Shown here piece by piece: positions 5,312-11,124 of a stretch of DNA of 11,124 nucleotides. The notes beneath the pieces are model-generated. The model saw only the letters and a list, made by a program, of their open reading frames with translations. It did not search any database and had not been told where the DNA came from. The stretch is taken from assembly GCA_946631535.1 (NCBI GenBank), contig CAMPAF010000073.1, positions 1 through 11,124 of the forward strand, written 5' to 3'. A program made the translations under genes and the position numbers. The first letter of the stretch is position 1. Every line of letters starts with the position of its first letter. This DNA is from an uncultured Verrucomicrobiota bacterium (GTDB lineage: Bacteria; Verrucomicrobiota; Kiritimatiellia; RFP12; UBA1067).

Positions 5312-7000
5312 ATGATGGAAGAGGCACCAAAGAAGCGGGCATATACAAAGAGTCGGTTGATAAAGGAACTGGCATTTCGGGCTGGGATTTCCCAGCGGCA
5401 GTCGCGTGCGGCGCTAGAGGCGATCATTGAGATCGCGTATCGTGAGGCGCGCACGAACTTTTTCATACTGCCTGGACTTTGCAAGTTTGACGTAGCGCGA
5501 CGGGCGCCACGAACGGTCCGCAATCCCATGACTGGCGAGAAGCTGGTGCTCCCGGAGCGTGACGCTCTGCGCGTAGTGCTGTCGAAGCGCGCGAAGGAAA
5601 CGGTCGCCCCTCGCGTGACACCTTTGACCGAGGCGGCGTATGCGGCGCTTCAAGCCGAGAAGGCCGCCGCCGAGGAGGCGGCTCGCAAGGCGGCAGAAGA
5701 GGCAGCTCGCAAGACCGCCGAGGAAGAGGCGGCCCGTCAGGCTGCAGAGGAGGCTGCTCGTAAGGCGGCCGAGGAGGAAGCGGCGCGCAGGGCGGCGGAA
5801 GAGGCCGCGCGGAAAGCTGCAGAGGAAGCCGCTCGCAAGGCGGCCGAGGAAGCTGCGCGCAAGGCGGCGGAAGAGGCTGCCCGCAAGGCGGCCGAGGAAG
5901 AGGCGGCTCGTCAGGCTGCGATCTTGGCTGCGCAAAAGGCTGCCGAGGAAGAGGCGGCCCGCAAGGCGGCCGAGGAGGCCGCGCGCAAGGCGGCTGAAGA
6001 TGCCGCCCGGCGAGCGGCTGAAGAGGAGGCTGCGCGTAAAGCGGCGGAGGAGGCGGCACGGAAGGCGGCTGAGGAAGAGGCGGCACGGAAGGCGGCCGAG
6101 GAAGCCGCTCGCTTGGCGGCGGAGGAGGCGGCACGGAGGGCCGCCGAAGAAGAGGCGGCCCGTCAGGCGGCCGAGGAAGAGGCTCGCCAGGCGGCTGCGG
6201 AAGCGGCGCGGAAGGCTGCCGAAGAGGCGGCGCGGAGGGCTGCCGAGGAAGAGGCGGCGCGGAAGGCGGCCGAGGAGGCGGCGCGGAAGGCGGCCGAAGA
6301 AGAGGCGGCGCGGAAGGCGGCTGAGGAGGCGGCGCGTCTCGCAGCGGAAGAAGAGGCACGTCGAGCGGCCGAAGAAGCCGCTCGGCGCGAGGCGGAAGAG
6401 GCGTCCAGGCGGTTGGCCGAAGAGGCTGCACGGAAGGTGGCGGAGGCTGAGGCGGCCCGCAAGGCCGCCGAGGAAGAGGCTGCCAGAAAGGCTGCGGAAG
6501 AGGAAGCGACCCGAAAGGCTGCCGAAGAGGCTGCACGAAAAGCTGCTGAGGAAGAAGCCGCGCGGAAGGCCGCCGAGGAAGAAGCGGCCAGGAAGGCCGC
6601 AGAGGCGCAGGAACCGGATGCCGACGGATTCGTCGAGACAGCCATTACCGGCGATAATGCCATTTCCTTCAAGTGCACCACGTGCGGGCAGGAGATCATT
6701 GCGCCCGGCGAAGCTGTGGGTTACGAGGCCGAATGTCCGGCTTGCGGAGCAATCCTGCTTGTGCCGTCAGCCTCAGAGCCGGGGACTACATACGCTAGCG
6801 ACGGCAGCAGCGAGCAGAAGGAAGTTGTTTCGGTCCAGGAAATCGAGGATCTCAACCCGGCACAGCTCAAGAGCCGTACCATCCGCATCGACGCGCTGAT
6901 GTTCGACGAGGAGGTCAACACGACGCCGTCTGTGGACGACAAGCTCTCCGATGCTATGAAGAGCCGTACCATGCGGATTGATCTGCCAGACGAGTTCTGA
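5312..7000 (+). CDS. HU-like DNA-binding domain, long Ala/Glu/Arg rod and zinc ribbon
   Basis: A 562-residue cytoplasmic protein with three parts. Residues about 11-98 are an HU/IHF-type fold: a helical half ([26 protein letters not shown]) and a beta-arm ending RNPMTGE (70-76), matching HU RNPxTGK, so DNA binding and bending are likely. Residues 123-433 are 37 units of 8-9 residues (AARKAAEE or AARKAAEEE), predicted as one long charged helix or coiled coil resembling the TolA stem. Residues 455-478 form a CxxC-18-CxxC zinc ribbon (CTTCGQ, CPACGA) of the type common in PVC bacteria. The tail carries KSRTIRID (520-527) and KSRTMRID (550-557) and ends LPDEF. No signal peptide or membrane segment is seen. 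It may be a chromosome-organising or tethering protein. The domain parts are clear; the combined function is inference. Confidence 0.85.
   Translation: MMEEAPKKRAYTKSRLIKELAFRAGISQRQSRAALEAIIEIAYREARTNFFILPGLCKFDVARRAPRTVRNPMTGEKLVLPERDALRVVLSKRAKETVAPRVTPLTEAAYAALQAEKAAAEEAARKAAEEAARKTAEEEAARQAAEEAARKAAEEEAARRAAEEAARKAAEEAARKAAEEAARKAAEEAARKAAEEEAARQAAILAAQKAAEEEAARKAAEEAARKAAEDAARRAAEEEAARKAAEEAARKAAEEEAARKAAEEAARLAAEEAARRAAEEEAARQAAEEEARQAAAEAARKAAEEAARRAAEEEAARKAAEEAARKAAEEEAARKAAEEAARLAAEEEARRAAEEAARREAEEASRRLAEEAARKVAEAEAARKAAEEEAARKAAEEEATRKAAEEAARKAAEEEAARKAAEEEAARKAAEAQEPDADGFVETAITGDNAISFKCTTCGQEIIAPGEAVGYEAECPACGAILLVPSASEPGTTYASDGSSEQKEVVSVQEIEDLNPAQLKSRTIRIDALMFDEEVNTTPSVDDKLSDAMKSRTMRIDLPDEF
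5678..6610 (+). repeat. In-gene tandem repeat coding 37 [12 protein letters not shown] units
   Basis: By hand count the 311 codons split exactly into 37 units of 7, 8 or 9 residues, mostly AARKAAEE (24 bp) and AARKAAEEE (27 bp), with Arg, Leu or Gln replacing Lys in some units. Codons for the same residues vary widely between units, so the DNA repeat is much less perfect than the protein repeat. One 42-residue block occurs twice (6002-6127 and 6227-6352). The low complexity opens long spurious frames on both strands. Confidence 0.95.
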
Positions 7001-7001
7001 T

Positions 7002-7310
7002 TTAACCTTTTCTCTGGCGTATCCAAAGGATAAGCAAAATTAAGGCAATTATCGCCACAATCCCCAGGCGGACGTGGCGGAAGGTCGCGTCGGGGTCGGA
7101 AGGGGGCTTGACGGGTTCTGGCTGAAGTGTCTGCGCTGTGGTTTCTGATGATGGTTGGACGTCGGAGCTGGGTACCGTTTGCTGTTGCGCGAGAAGAGCG
7201 GGATGTGTCTCCCGCCCCTCGGCGATTGCCTTTGCCAGGGCCTGACCTTCCTCCACGTCGCGCAATTGCTGCTCGACCTTCAGGGATATGTCTTCGTTTG
7301 CCTCAATCAT
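7002..7310 (-). CDS. Small tail-anchored membrane protein of unknown function
   Basis: The protein is 102 residues. Residues 1-45 are a charged, probably helical segment, 46-75 a Pro/Ser/Thr/Gln-rich linker, and 82-97 one hydrophobic helix (LGIVAIIALILLILW) followed by RQRKG. This is the layout of a tail-anchored protein with its bulk in the cytoplasm, or of a single-pass protein with a short positive tail. There is no signal peptide and no known domain that I recognise. The ATG at 7310 lacks a clear Shine-Dalgarno. It follows the PilX-like gene in the same direction after 108 bp that hold a nonamer foldback, so it may be the last gene of that cluster. Its stop lies 1 bp from the end of the convergent HU-rod gene. 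I cannot assign a function. Confidence 0.65.
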   Translation of the reverse strand: MIEANEDISLKVEQQLRDVEEGQALAKAIAEGRETHPALLAQQQTVPSSDVQPSSETTAQTLQPEPVKPPSDPDATFRHVRLGIVAIIALILLILWIRQRKG

Positions 7311-7332
7311 GATCGTAGAGAAGTGATTTCTG

Positions 7333-7403
7333 AACCACGGAACACACGAAAGTTCATTTCGGATGCTTTCGCGCTTTTCGTGTGTTTCGTGTATTTCGTG
7401 GTT
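7333..7403 (-). repeat. Foldback array of 9-bp units between PilX-like gene and small membrane gene
   Basis: On the plus strand four tandem 9-bp units ending TTTCGYG occupy 7365-7400 (GCTTTCGCG, CTTTTCGTG, TGTTTCGTG, TATTTCGTG), followed by GTT. Facing them, 7333-7352 reads AACCACGGAACACACGAAAG, two inverted units plus flanks. The left arm matches the reverse complement of 7384-7403 at 17 of 20 positions. In the minus-strand transcript this gives a hairpin upstream of the small gene's ATG. Similar CACGAAA-type repeats occur between genes in various environmental bacteria, as far as I recall. No U-run follows, so it is not a standard terminator. Confidence 0.8.
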
Positions 7404-7418
7404 GCATTTTAAATCCTG

Positions 7419-9332
7419 CTAATTTGAGATTTCGCGCCAGGAAAGGGTCTGGGGGGGCTGGGAGGCGTCCATCGGCAGGCCGATGTTGCCGTCGAAGCCG
7501 GAAAAGAGGCGGTGGTCCCAGTTGATCTTGAGCGCCCCCGAGTAGATCATCGCCTCGTTGCGGCAGACAAGTGAACCGTTTATGGTACAGTTGCCGATAT
7601 GTCCGATTATGCCATGGTTGTTGTACATTACCGCGTCGATGCGCGTGATGGTCGGCCTGTAGCTGGAGCCGCCGTAACCGGAAGTCTGCGTGTCGCCGCA
7701 GAGGTGCTGGATAATCTTGTCGGGGCAGACGGATTCGTAGTAGCGGCGCGTCTGGGAATCGGCCATGGTTGTTGTAGTCTGCTGGACGTAGCGGCGCGTC
7801 TTGGGATCGTAGACGTTCTGCGTCGTGGTCGTCACGTTCACCTTCTTGCCGCCGTCCTTCTGCGTGTAGTCGCCGCAGAACTTAGATTCGTTGGAAGTCC
7901 ATCCGTATTCCGTAGTGCGGGGATAGCCGATCGTGTTATCCGAAGGGTCGCAGATGTACTGCTGGACATACGGTCCGCTCTTGAGGTAGTACTGGAGTCC
8001 GTTGGAGTTGTTCGCGCCGAGCCAAGATGATAGCGTATAGTCGCCCATGACGATGTTTCCCTTGGCGGCGAGGCCGAGGAAATCCTTCTTGGCGTTGACA
8101 TTTTCTGTGGCTGTGGGGTTCGTGTCGGGATGGTTCCAGCTGGGGGGATTGACATACTTGATGTCGCCTGCTATATGGATGTTGCGTCCGGAATAGATGG
8201 TTCCCTGTCCCTTGACGTAGCCTTTTATGATGACGTCCGAATCGACGACGACGGGTCCGTCGAGGATGATCGGATTGGCTTGGGTGCCCTCGATGACGAG
8301 CGCGCCGTTGTCAGAGAGGGCCGATTTTCCGGACGGGCCGGTGCCGGTGTAGTGGGCGTTGATGGTGCCTGGGGAATACGACGTGACGTTGCCGCTCGCG
8401 TCCAGCTTGTAGGCGATTCCGCCGGATATCTTGCCGCCGGTTTCCTGGGCGTACGTGACGTACTCGCCCAACTCGGAGATGTATGGCATCGTGAGCTGGT
8501 CCTGGTAGGGATGGAGCCGTTCGGTGATGGAAAAGGTGGGGTCGTATCCGCCGCCGTAGTAGTCTCCGCCACGATATGTTGGGGTGGTGGGGCGGGCGGA
8601 ACTGCCGCAGCTGCTCCAGTAGGTGTTGATATCCTGCATCTTGCCGGTGTTTTCGATGGAGCCGATGACGTTCAGCTCGTCGTTCTTGGCGGCGTAGGCG
8701 TGTCCGTTGACCGTACAGCCAGAATCAAGGTAGAGGTTGCCGTTCGCACGCACGTCGCCGTTGGCGGTGATGGCGCTGCCCTGGAACCAGCCGTAGTTGT
8801 TGACGAAGTAGGCGTTGTCGAACACGCGCGAGCGCATGAGCGCGAAGCGGACGCGTTCCTCGATGGTGGAGGACGATGTCGTGCCGCCTGGATTCTGGCG
8901 CGTGGCTGTTGCGCGTATGGTCAAGACGGCCATGGGCTGGTTCGCGACGCGTCCGGAGTGGTGAATCACGGGTGTCACCGTGCAGCCATTGATGTTGGTC
9001 GAGGCGGGAAGCGTCACGACGGTGCCAGATCCAATGGTCGATGGCGAGCCTGACGAATAGCTGTTGAACCAGGAGAAGGCGTTGCCGCTCATGAGTCCTA
9101 CCCTGGCCGTGCTTCCGGAATAGGAATAGAAGCCCTTGTAGATACTCTGCTTTGCGGATTCGATCGCGGACTGCGCGGCGAAGCGGCATGCGGAGTTGCC
9201 GAGATGGACGGCTGTCATGCGCGTGGTGAAGGACACGTAGCTCAGCACGGCGGCGATCGCGAGCGAGCACACGAACATCAGGATAATGGCCGTGGGCAGG
9301 ATGAATCCGTATTTTGGAGAAGTCTTCTTCAT
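7419..9332 (-). CDS. PilX-like pilus/secretion-associated protein with large beta-rich domain
   Basis: A 637-residue protein from the ATG at 9332, chosen because GAGGAG (9345-9340) sits seven bases upstream. An ATG at 9347 overlapping the previous stop has no Shine-Dalgarno. The N terminus is prepilin-like: KYG then FILPTAIILMF, hydrophobic through residue 32, so cleavage after Gly9 is plausible. Position +5 is Thr, not the usual Glu, as in tip-type minor pilins (GspK) and PilX-like proteins. The rest is Ser/Thr/Gly/Asn-rich with short strand repeats, for example AITANGDVRANGNLYL (188-202), PIILDGPVVVDSDVIIKGYV (354-373) and the C-terminal NCTINGSLVCRNEAMIYSG (581-599). This pattern suggests a beta-helix or stacked-strand domain. 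It probably sits at the envelope or outside it, at a pilus or pseudopilus tip. Exact ligand and machine are unknown. Confidence 0.75.
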   Translation of the reverse strand: MKKTSPKYGFILPTAIILMFVCSLAIAAVLSYVSFTTRMTAVHLGNSACRFAAQSAIESAKQSIYKGFYSYSGSTARVGLMSGNAFSWFNSYSSGSPSTIGSGTVVTLPASTNINGCTVTPVIHHSGRVANQPMAVLTIRATATRQNPGGTTSSSTIEERVRFALMRSRVFDNAYFVNNYGWFQGSAITANGDVRANGNLYLDSGCTVNGHAYAAKNDELNVIGSIENTGKMQDINTYWSSCGSSARPTTPTYRGGDYYGGGYDPTFSITERLHPYQDQLTMPYISELGEYVTYAQETGGKISGGIAYKLDASGNVTSYSPGTINAHYTGTGPSGKSALSDNGALVIEGTQANPIILDGPVVVDSDVIIKGYVKGQGTIYSGRNIHIAGDIKYVNPPSWNHPDTNPTATENVNAKKDFLGLAAKGNIVMGDYTLSSWLGANNSNGLQYYLKSGPYVQQYICDPSDNTIGYPRTTEYGWTSNESKFCGDYTQKDGGKKVNVTTTTQNVYDPKTRRYVQQTTTTMADSQTRRYYESVCPDKIIQHLCGDTQTSGYGGSSYRPTITRIDAVMYNNHGIIGHIGNCTINGSLVCRNEAMIYSGALKINWDHRLFSGFDGNIGLPMDASQPPQTLSWREISN

Positions 9333-9339
9333 GGCGATT

Positions 9340-9345
9340 CTCCTC
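9340..9345 (-). promoter_or_regulatory. Ribosome binding site deciding the PilX-like start
   Basis: On the minus strand GAGGAG lies seven bases before the ATG at 9332. It lies downstream of the competing ATG at 9347, so it supports the shorter product, which also puts the prepilin-like peptide at the very N terminus. Confidence 0.75.
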
Positions 9346-9853
9346 ATTGCGGCAAAAGGATCCAGGACGTCTGGCGGACGGAATCCTCGACAGAACTGCC
9401 GAGTTCCAGCCTGATGCGCGGCAGGTCGACCGTCTGGGACCAGTCCTGCATTTGAAGGAAACCGCTGGGAGCGAACCATTTCTGGTTGACCGCCGTGTGC
9501 GGTAGCCTCTCGTTGAAGAAGTTGTTCTCGCGCCAGACGAGCCGGATGCGGTCTGGTTTGTCGTTGGCGGCGTCGCTGTCGAGCGTGGGCCAGATCATGG
9601 TGATTGAGGCGGCGTCGGCGATGGCCCTGCCGGTGAGGAGCCCGCTGTTGAGCCCGGGGCCGGCGCGGAAGAGGAGCTTGTCGCGCAGCTCGCGCATTGC
9701 GAGGGTGGATTCCGCCTCGGCCATTGTGATGCGGAACATCTTCTGGCAGAAGAGGAACATGCCGACGAGCGCGAGCATCACGATCATGGAGATGGACGAG
9801 GCGACCATCGTCTCCATGAGCGTGAAGCCGGATCTGTCGGTGCGTGCAGCCAT
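9344..9853 (-). CDS. Type IV pilin-like minor pseudopilin (PilW/GspJ-like)
   Basis: A 169-residue protein with a class III prepilin leader: MAARTDRSG then FTLMETMVASSISMIVML. Cleavage is expected after Gly9 by a GspO/PilD prepilin peptidase, and Glu at mature position 5 is present. The hydrophobic helix runs to about residue 35 and would anchor it in the inner membrane and pack it in the fibre. The globular part has no motif I can name; the AMRELRDKLLFR segment after the helix resembles GspJ/PilW-type minor pilins. The gene starts 1 bp after the previous gene's stop, and its own stop is 11 bp before the PilX-like start, so it is in an operon. Only a weak AGGA lies upstream, consistent with translation coupled to the preceding gene. 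Confidence 0.85.
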   Translation of the reverse strand: MAARTDRSGFTLMETMVASSISMIVMLALVGMFLFCQKMFRITMAEAESTLAMRELRDKLLFRAGPGLNSGLLTGRAIADAASITMIWPTLDSDAANDKPDRIRLVWRENNFFNERLPHTAVNQKWFAPSGFLQMQDWSQTVDLPRIRLELGSSVEDSVRQTSWILLPQ

Positions 9854-9854
9854 G

Positions 9855-10307
9855 TCAGTTCGAGGTCCTTGGAATGTTGCAACGGAAAATCTCGTTCGAG
9901 ATGGTGTGCTGGCCTTCCGGTCCGTATCTCAGCGTGACGGCGAGCAGCTTGCCGTCACCGTCGTTGTTGGCGTTGACGAGCGTGACGTACTCGCGGTAGG
10001 CGTAGGACGGAGGGTCGTCCAGCGAAGCGGAACGATAGGGGGAATTGCTGTCGGCGGTGTTCTTTTCCGGCACGAGCTGTCCTGCGGTGGATCTCATCTG
10101 ATCGTAGTCTCCGTAGAACTTTCGCCACAGGAGGTCGAAGGCGACGTTGTCCGCCCGGAGCATCTCGGCGTTCTCGTGGGCGACCTTTCCGGCGACGATG
10201 AAGGCCTCGAGCGTGGCGAGGACGGCGATCGCGGTCAAGGCTCCGGCGAGCATGACCTCGAGCAGCGTGACGCCCGCGCGCGCCTTCCTTCTGTCGCCGC
10301 AACGCAT
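9855..10307 (-). CDS. Type IV pilin-like minor pseudopilin (PilV/GspI-like)
   Basis: A 150-residue protein starting at the ATG at 10307, which has a strong Shine-Dalgarno (GGGAGG, 10320-10315) seven bases upstream, inside the end of the previous gene. The frame is open far upstream, but only this start gives a prepilin leader: MRCGDRRKARAG then VTLLEVMLAG, with Glu5 of the mature form present and a positively charged 12-residue leader. Hydrophobic helix to about residue 34, then a helical ENAEMLRADNVAFDLLWRKFY segment and a small mixed domain. Inner-membrane insertion, cleavage and methylation by a prepilin peptidase, and assembly into a pseudopilus tip follow from family knowledge. PilV/GspI versus GspJ assignment is uncertain. 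Confidence 0.85.
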   Translation of the reverse strand: MRCGDRRKARAGVTLLEVMLAGALTAIAVLATLEAFIVAGKVAHENAEMLRADNVAFDLLWRKFYGDYDQMRSTAGQLVPEKNTADSNSPYRSASLDDPPSYAYREYVTLVNANNDGDGKLLAVTLRYGPEGQHTISNEIFRCNIPRTSN

Positions 10308-10309
10308 GG

Positions 10310-11124
10310 CTAGGCCTCCCTGGGCGCTTCGCCCTCCTGCAGGTTGATGGCCTCGTCCGCGAAGATGCGGTCGAGCGTCGTTTCCATCGTTCGCGGGTTC
10401 GCGAGGAAGAAGCGGCAGGGGGAGCCGGCTGCGGATTCCACCTGCTGCCTGAGGGCGTCGTCGAAGGGATTGAGGGTGGCGACGAGAAGGGTATTGCCGA
10501 TCTTGGCGAAGGGGAGCACGCCGCGCACGCGCACGATCGAGTCTGGAAGCGTCTGTGCGAGGTCGTTGTCGATGTTGTACGCCTCGATCGGGACAGGCGG
10601 CGTGCCAGTCTCGTCGGCTAGGGAGGCCGCAGCCGCCTCGGCCGTCGCGGTGTTCTCCTTCTCGATCTCGGAAAGGGTTGAGACGAGGAAGCAGCCGGGC
10701 ACGTCGGCGAGCGCAGTGAGGCGATCCTGGATGGCGTCGGCATCGGCCTCGCTGATGACCTTGCGCTCGACGAGGTGCCGGGCGAGCTTCTTCTCGGCCT
10801 TGATGGCGATGTAGACGGCGGTGGTGGTCTTGTTGCCAGTAGCAGGAGTTGCGGCGTCTCCTTTGGGCAGTTCGGCAACCTGCTTGGGCCGCTGGGCGGC
10901 GCGGATTCTCAGGACTGCGGCCCGGGCATCTGGTTCCGTGAAGTTTTCCAGCTGCTCGATAAGTTTCTCCGCGGCCTCGAAGTCCTTCTCCTTGAGCAGG
11001 ACTCCGGCATACGAGACGAGCGCCCGACGCTGCTTGTCCAACTGGCCTATTTGCCCGTATGCAACGCACAGGAACTGCAGCGTGACGCGGTCGTCCGGCG
11101 TCAGCTGCAGCATTTTCTCGAAAT
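10310..11124 (-). CDS. TPR protein with GspE/MshE N-terminal domain but no ATPase, probably 5' truncated
   Basis: The frame stays open to the right edge (Phe-Glu-Lys precede the ATG at 11113), and the start is probably outside the window. Counting from Met 11113 there are 267 residues. Residues 1-75 look like TPR helices (DRVTLQFLCVAYGQIGQLDK, then DFEAAEKLIEQLENF). Residues 104-150 (KKLARHLVERKVISEADADAIQDRL) and 170-252 match the GspE/PilB N-terminal (T2SSE_N/MshEN) fold: PVPIEAYNIDNDLAQTLPDS, then VLPFAKIGNTLLVATLNPFD and a final METTLDRIF. The Walker A/B ATPase that normally follows is absent; the gene stops and a pseudopilin gene begins 2 bp later. It may be an adaptor linking a pilus/secretion ATPase or the inner-membrane platform to the minor pilins encoded just downstream. 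That role is inference. Confidence 0.8.
   Translation of the reverse strand, partial: FEKMLQLTPDDRVTLQFLCVAYGQIGQLDKQRRALVSYAGVLLKEKDFEAAEKLIEQLENFTEPDARAAVLRIRAAQRPKQVAELPKGDAATPATGNKTTTAVYIAIKAEKKLARHLVERKVISEADADAIQDRLTALADVPGCFLVSTLSEIEKENTATAEAAAASLADETGTPPVPIEAYNIDNDLAQTLPDSIVRVRGVLPFAKIGNTLLVATLNPFDDALRQQVESAAGSPCRFFLANPRTMETTLDRIFADEAINLQEGEAPREA

Noticed and set aside
5463..6899. Long alternative open frames over the rod repeat: a Pro/Arg-rich minus-strand frame (5463-6536) and an Arg-rich plus-strand frame (5640-6899).
   Set aside because: Both are by-products of GC-rich low-complexity codons read in the wrong frame. They have no domains and no ribosome sites, and the HU-rod frame explains the sequence with real domains at both ends.
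8130..9053. 307-codon plus-strand frame opposite the PilX-like gene.
   Set aside because: Val/Gly/Asp-rich antisense shadow with no recognisable domain; the minus-strand gene has a strong ribosome site and a prepilin leader.
9333..9479. Longer N-terminus for the PilX-like gene (starts at 9479 or 9347).
   Set aside because: It would put 5 to 49 unrelated residues before the prepilin leader and overlap the upstream gene; the only Shine-Dalgarno serves the ATG at 9332.
9486..10313. 275-codon plus-strand frame opposite the pseudopilin genes.
   Set aside because: Antisense shadow; the opposite strand carries two prepilin leaders with good ribosome sites or tight coupling.

Overview
The window looks like chromosomal DNA from a GC-rich member of the PVC superphylum. 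A Kiritimatiellota or Lentisphaerota-like bacterium is my best guess. This rests on a GH106-type rhamnosidase fragment, an HU domain fused to an Ala/Glu/Arg rod and a PVC-style zinc ribbon, and a set of pseudopilin genes with a detached GspE N-terminal domain. The phylum is inferred, not demonstrated.

Layout, left to right. (1) 1-884, plus strand: the C-terminal third or so of a large glycoside hydrolase, cut by the window edge. (2) 933-1853, plus: a DapA/NanA-superfamily aldolase with N-acetylneuraminate-lyase-like motifs, under its own extended -10 promoter that overlaps the end of the hydrolase gene. (3) 1886-4618, plus: a strong promoter followed by trpF, trpB and trpA. trpF and trpB overlap by ATGA. 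trpB and trpA are separated by an unusual foldback array of 8-bp units, which also encodes the last residues and stop codon of TrpB. (4) 4627-5196, minus: a small stand-alone PAS protein, convergent with trpA and divergent from the next gene. (5) 5312-7000, plus: the most unusual gene, an HU-like DNA-binding domain, about 311 residues of [12 protein letters not shown] repeat (37 units), a CxxC/CxxC zinc ribbon, and a tail carrying the motif KSRT(I/M)RID twice. (6) 11124-7002, minus: a type IV pilus/type II secretion-like gene set. In transcription order it holds a TPR plus GspE-N-domain protein without ATPase, two Glu5-containing pseudopilins, a large PilX-like protein without Glu5, then a second foldback array (9-bp units) and a small tail-anchored protein.

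Functionally, trpFBA supplies the last part of tryptophan synthesis (PRA isomerase plus the alpha/beta synthase). The aldolase and hydrolase fit sugar catabolism. The minus-strand cluster probably makes the minor-pilin tip of a secretion or pilus machine. No tRNA, rRNA, CRISPR, transposase or phage gene was seen. The best candidates for something new are the HU-rod-zinc-ribbon protein and the two intergenic foldback arrays. The arrays share one design, tandem short units facing an inverted tandem set, but have different unit sequences.
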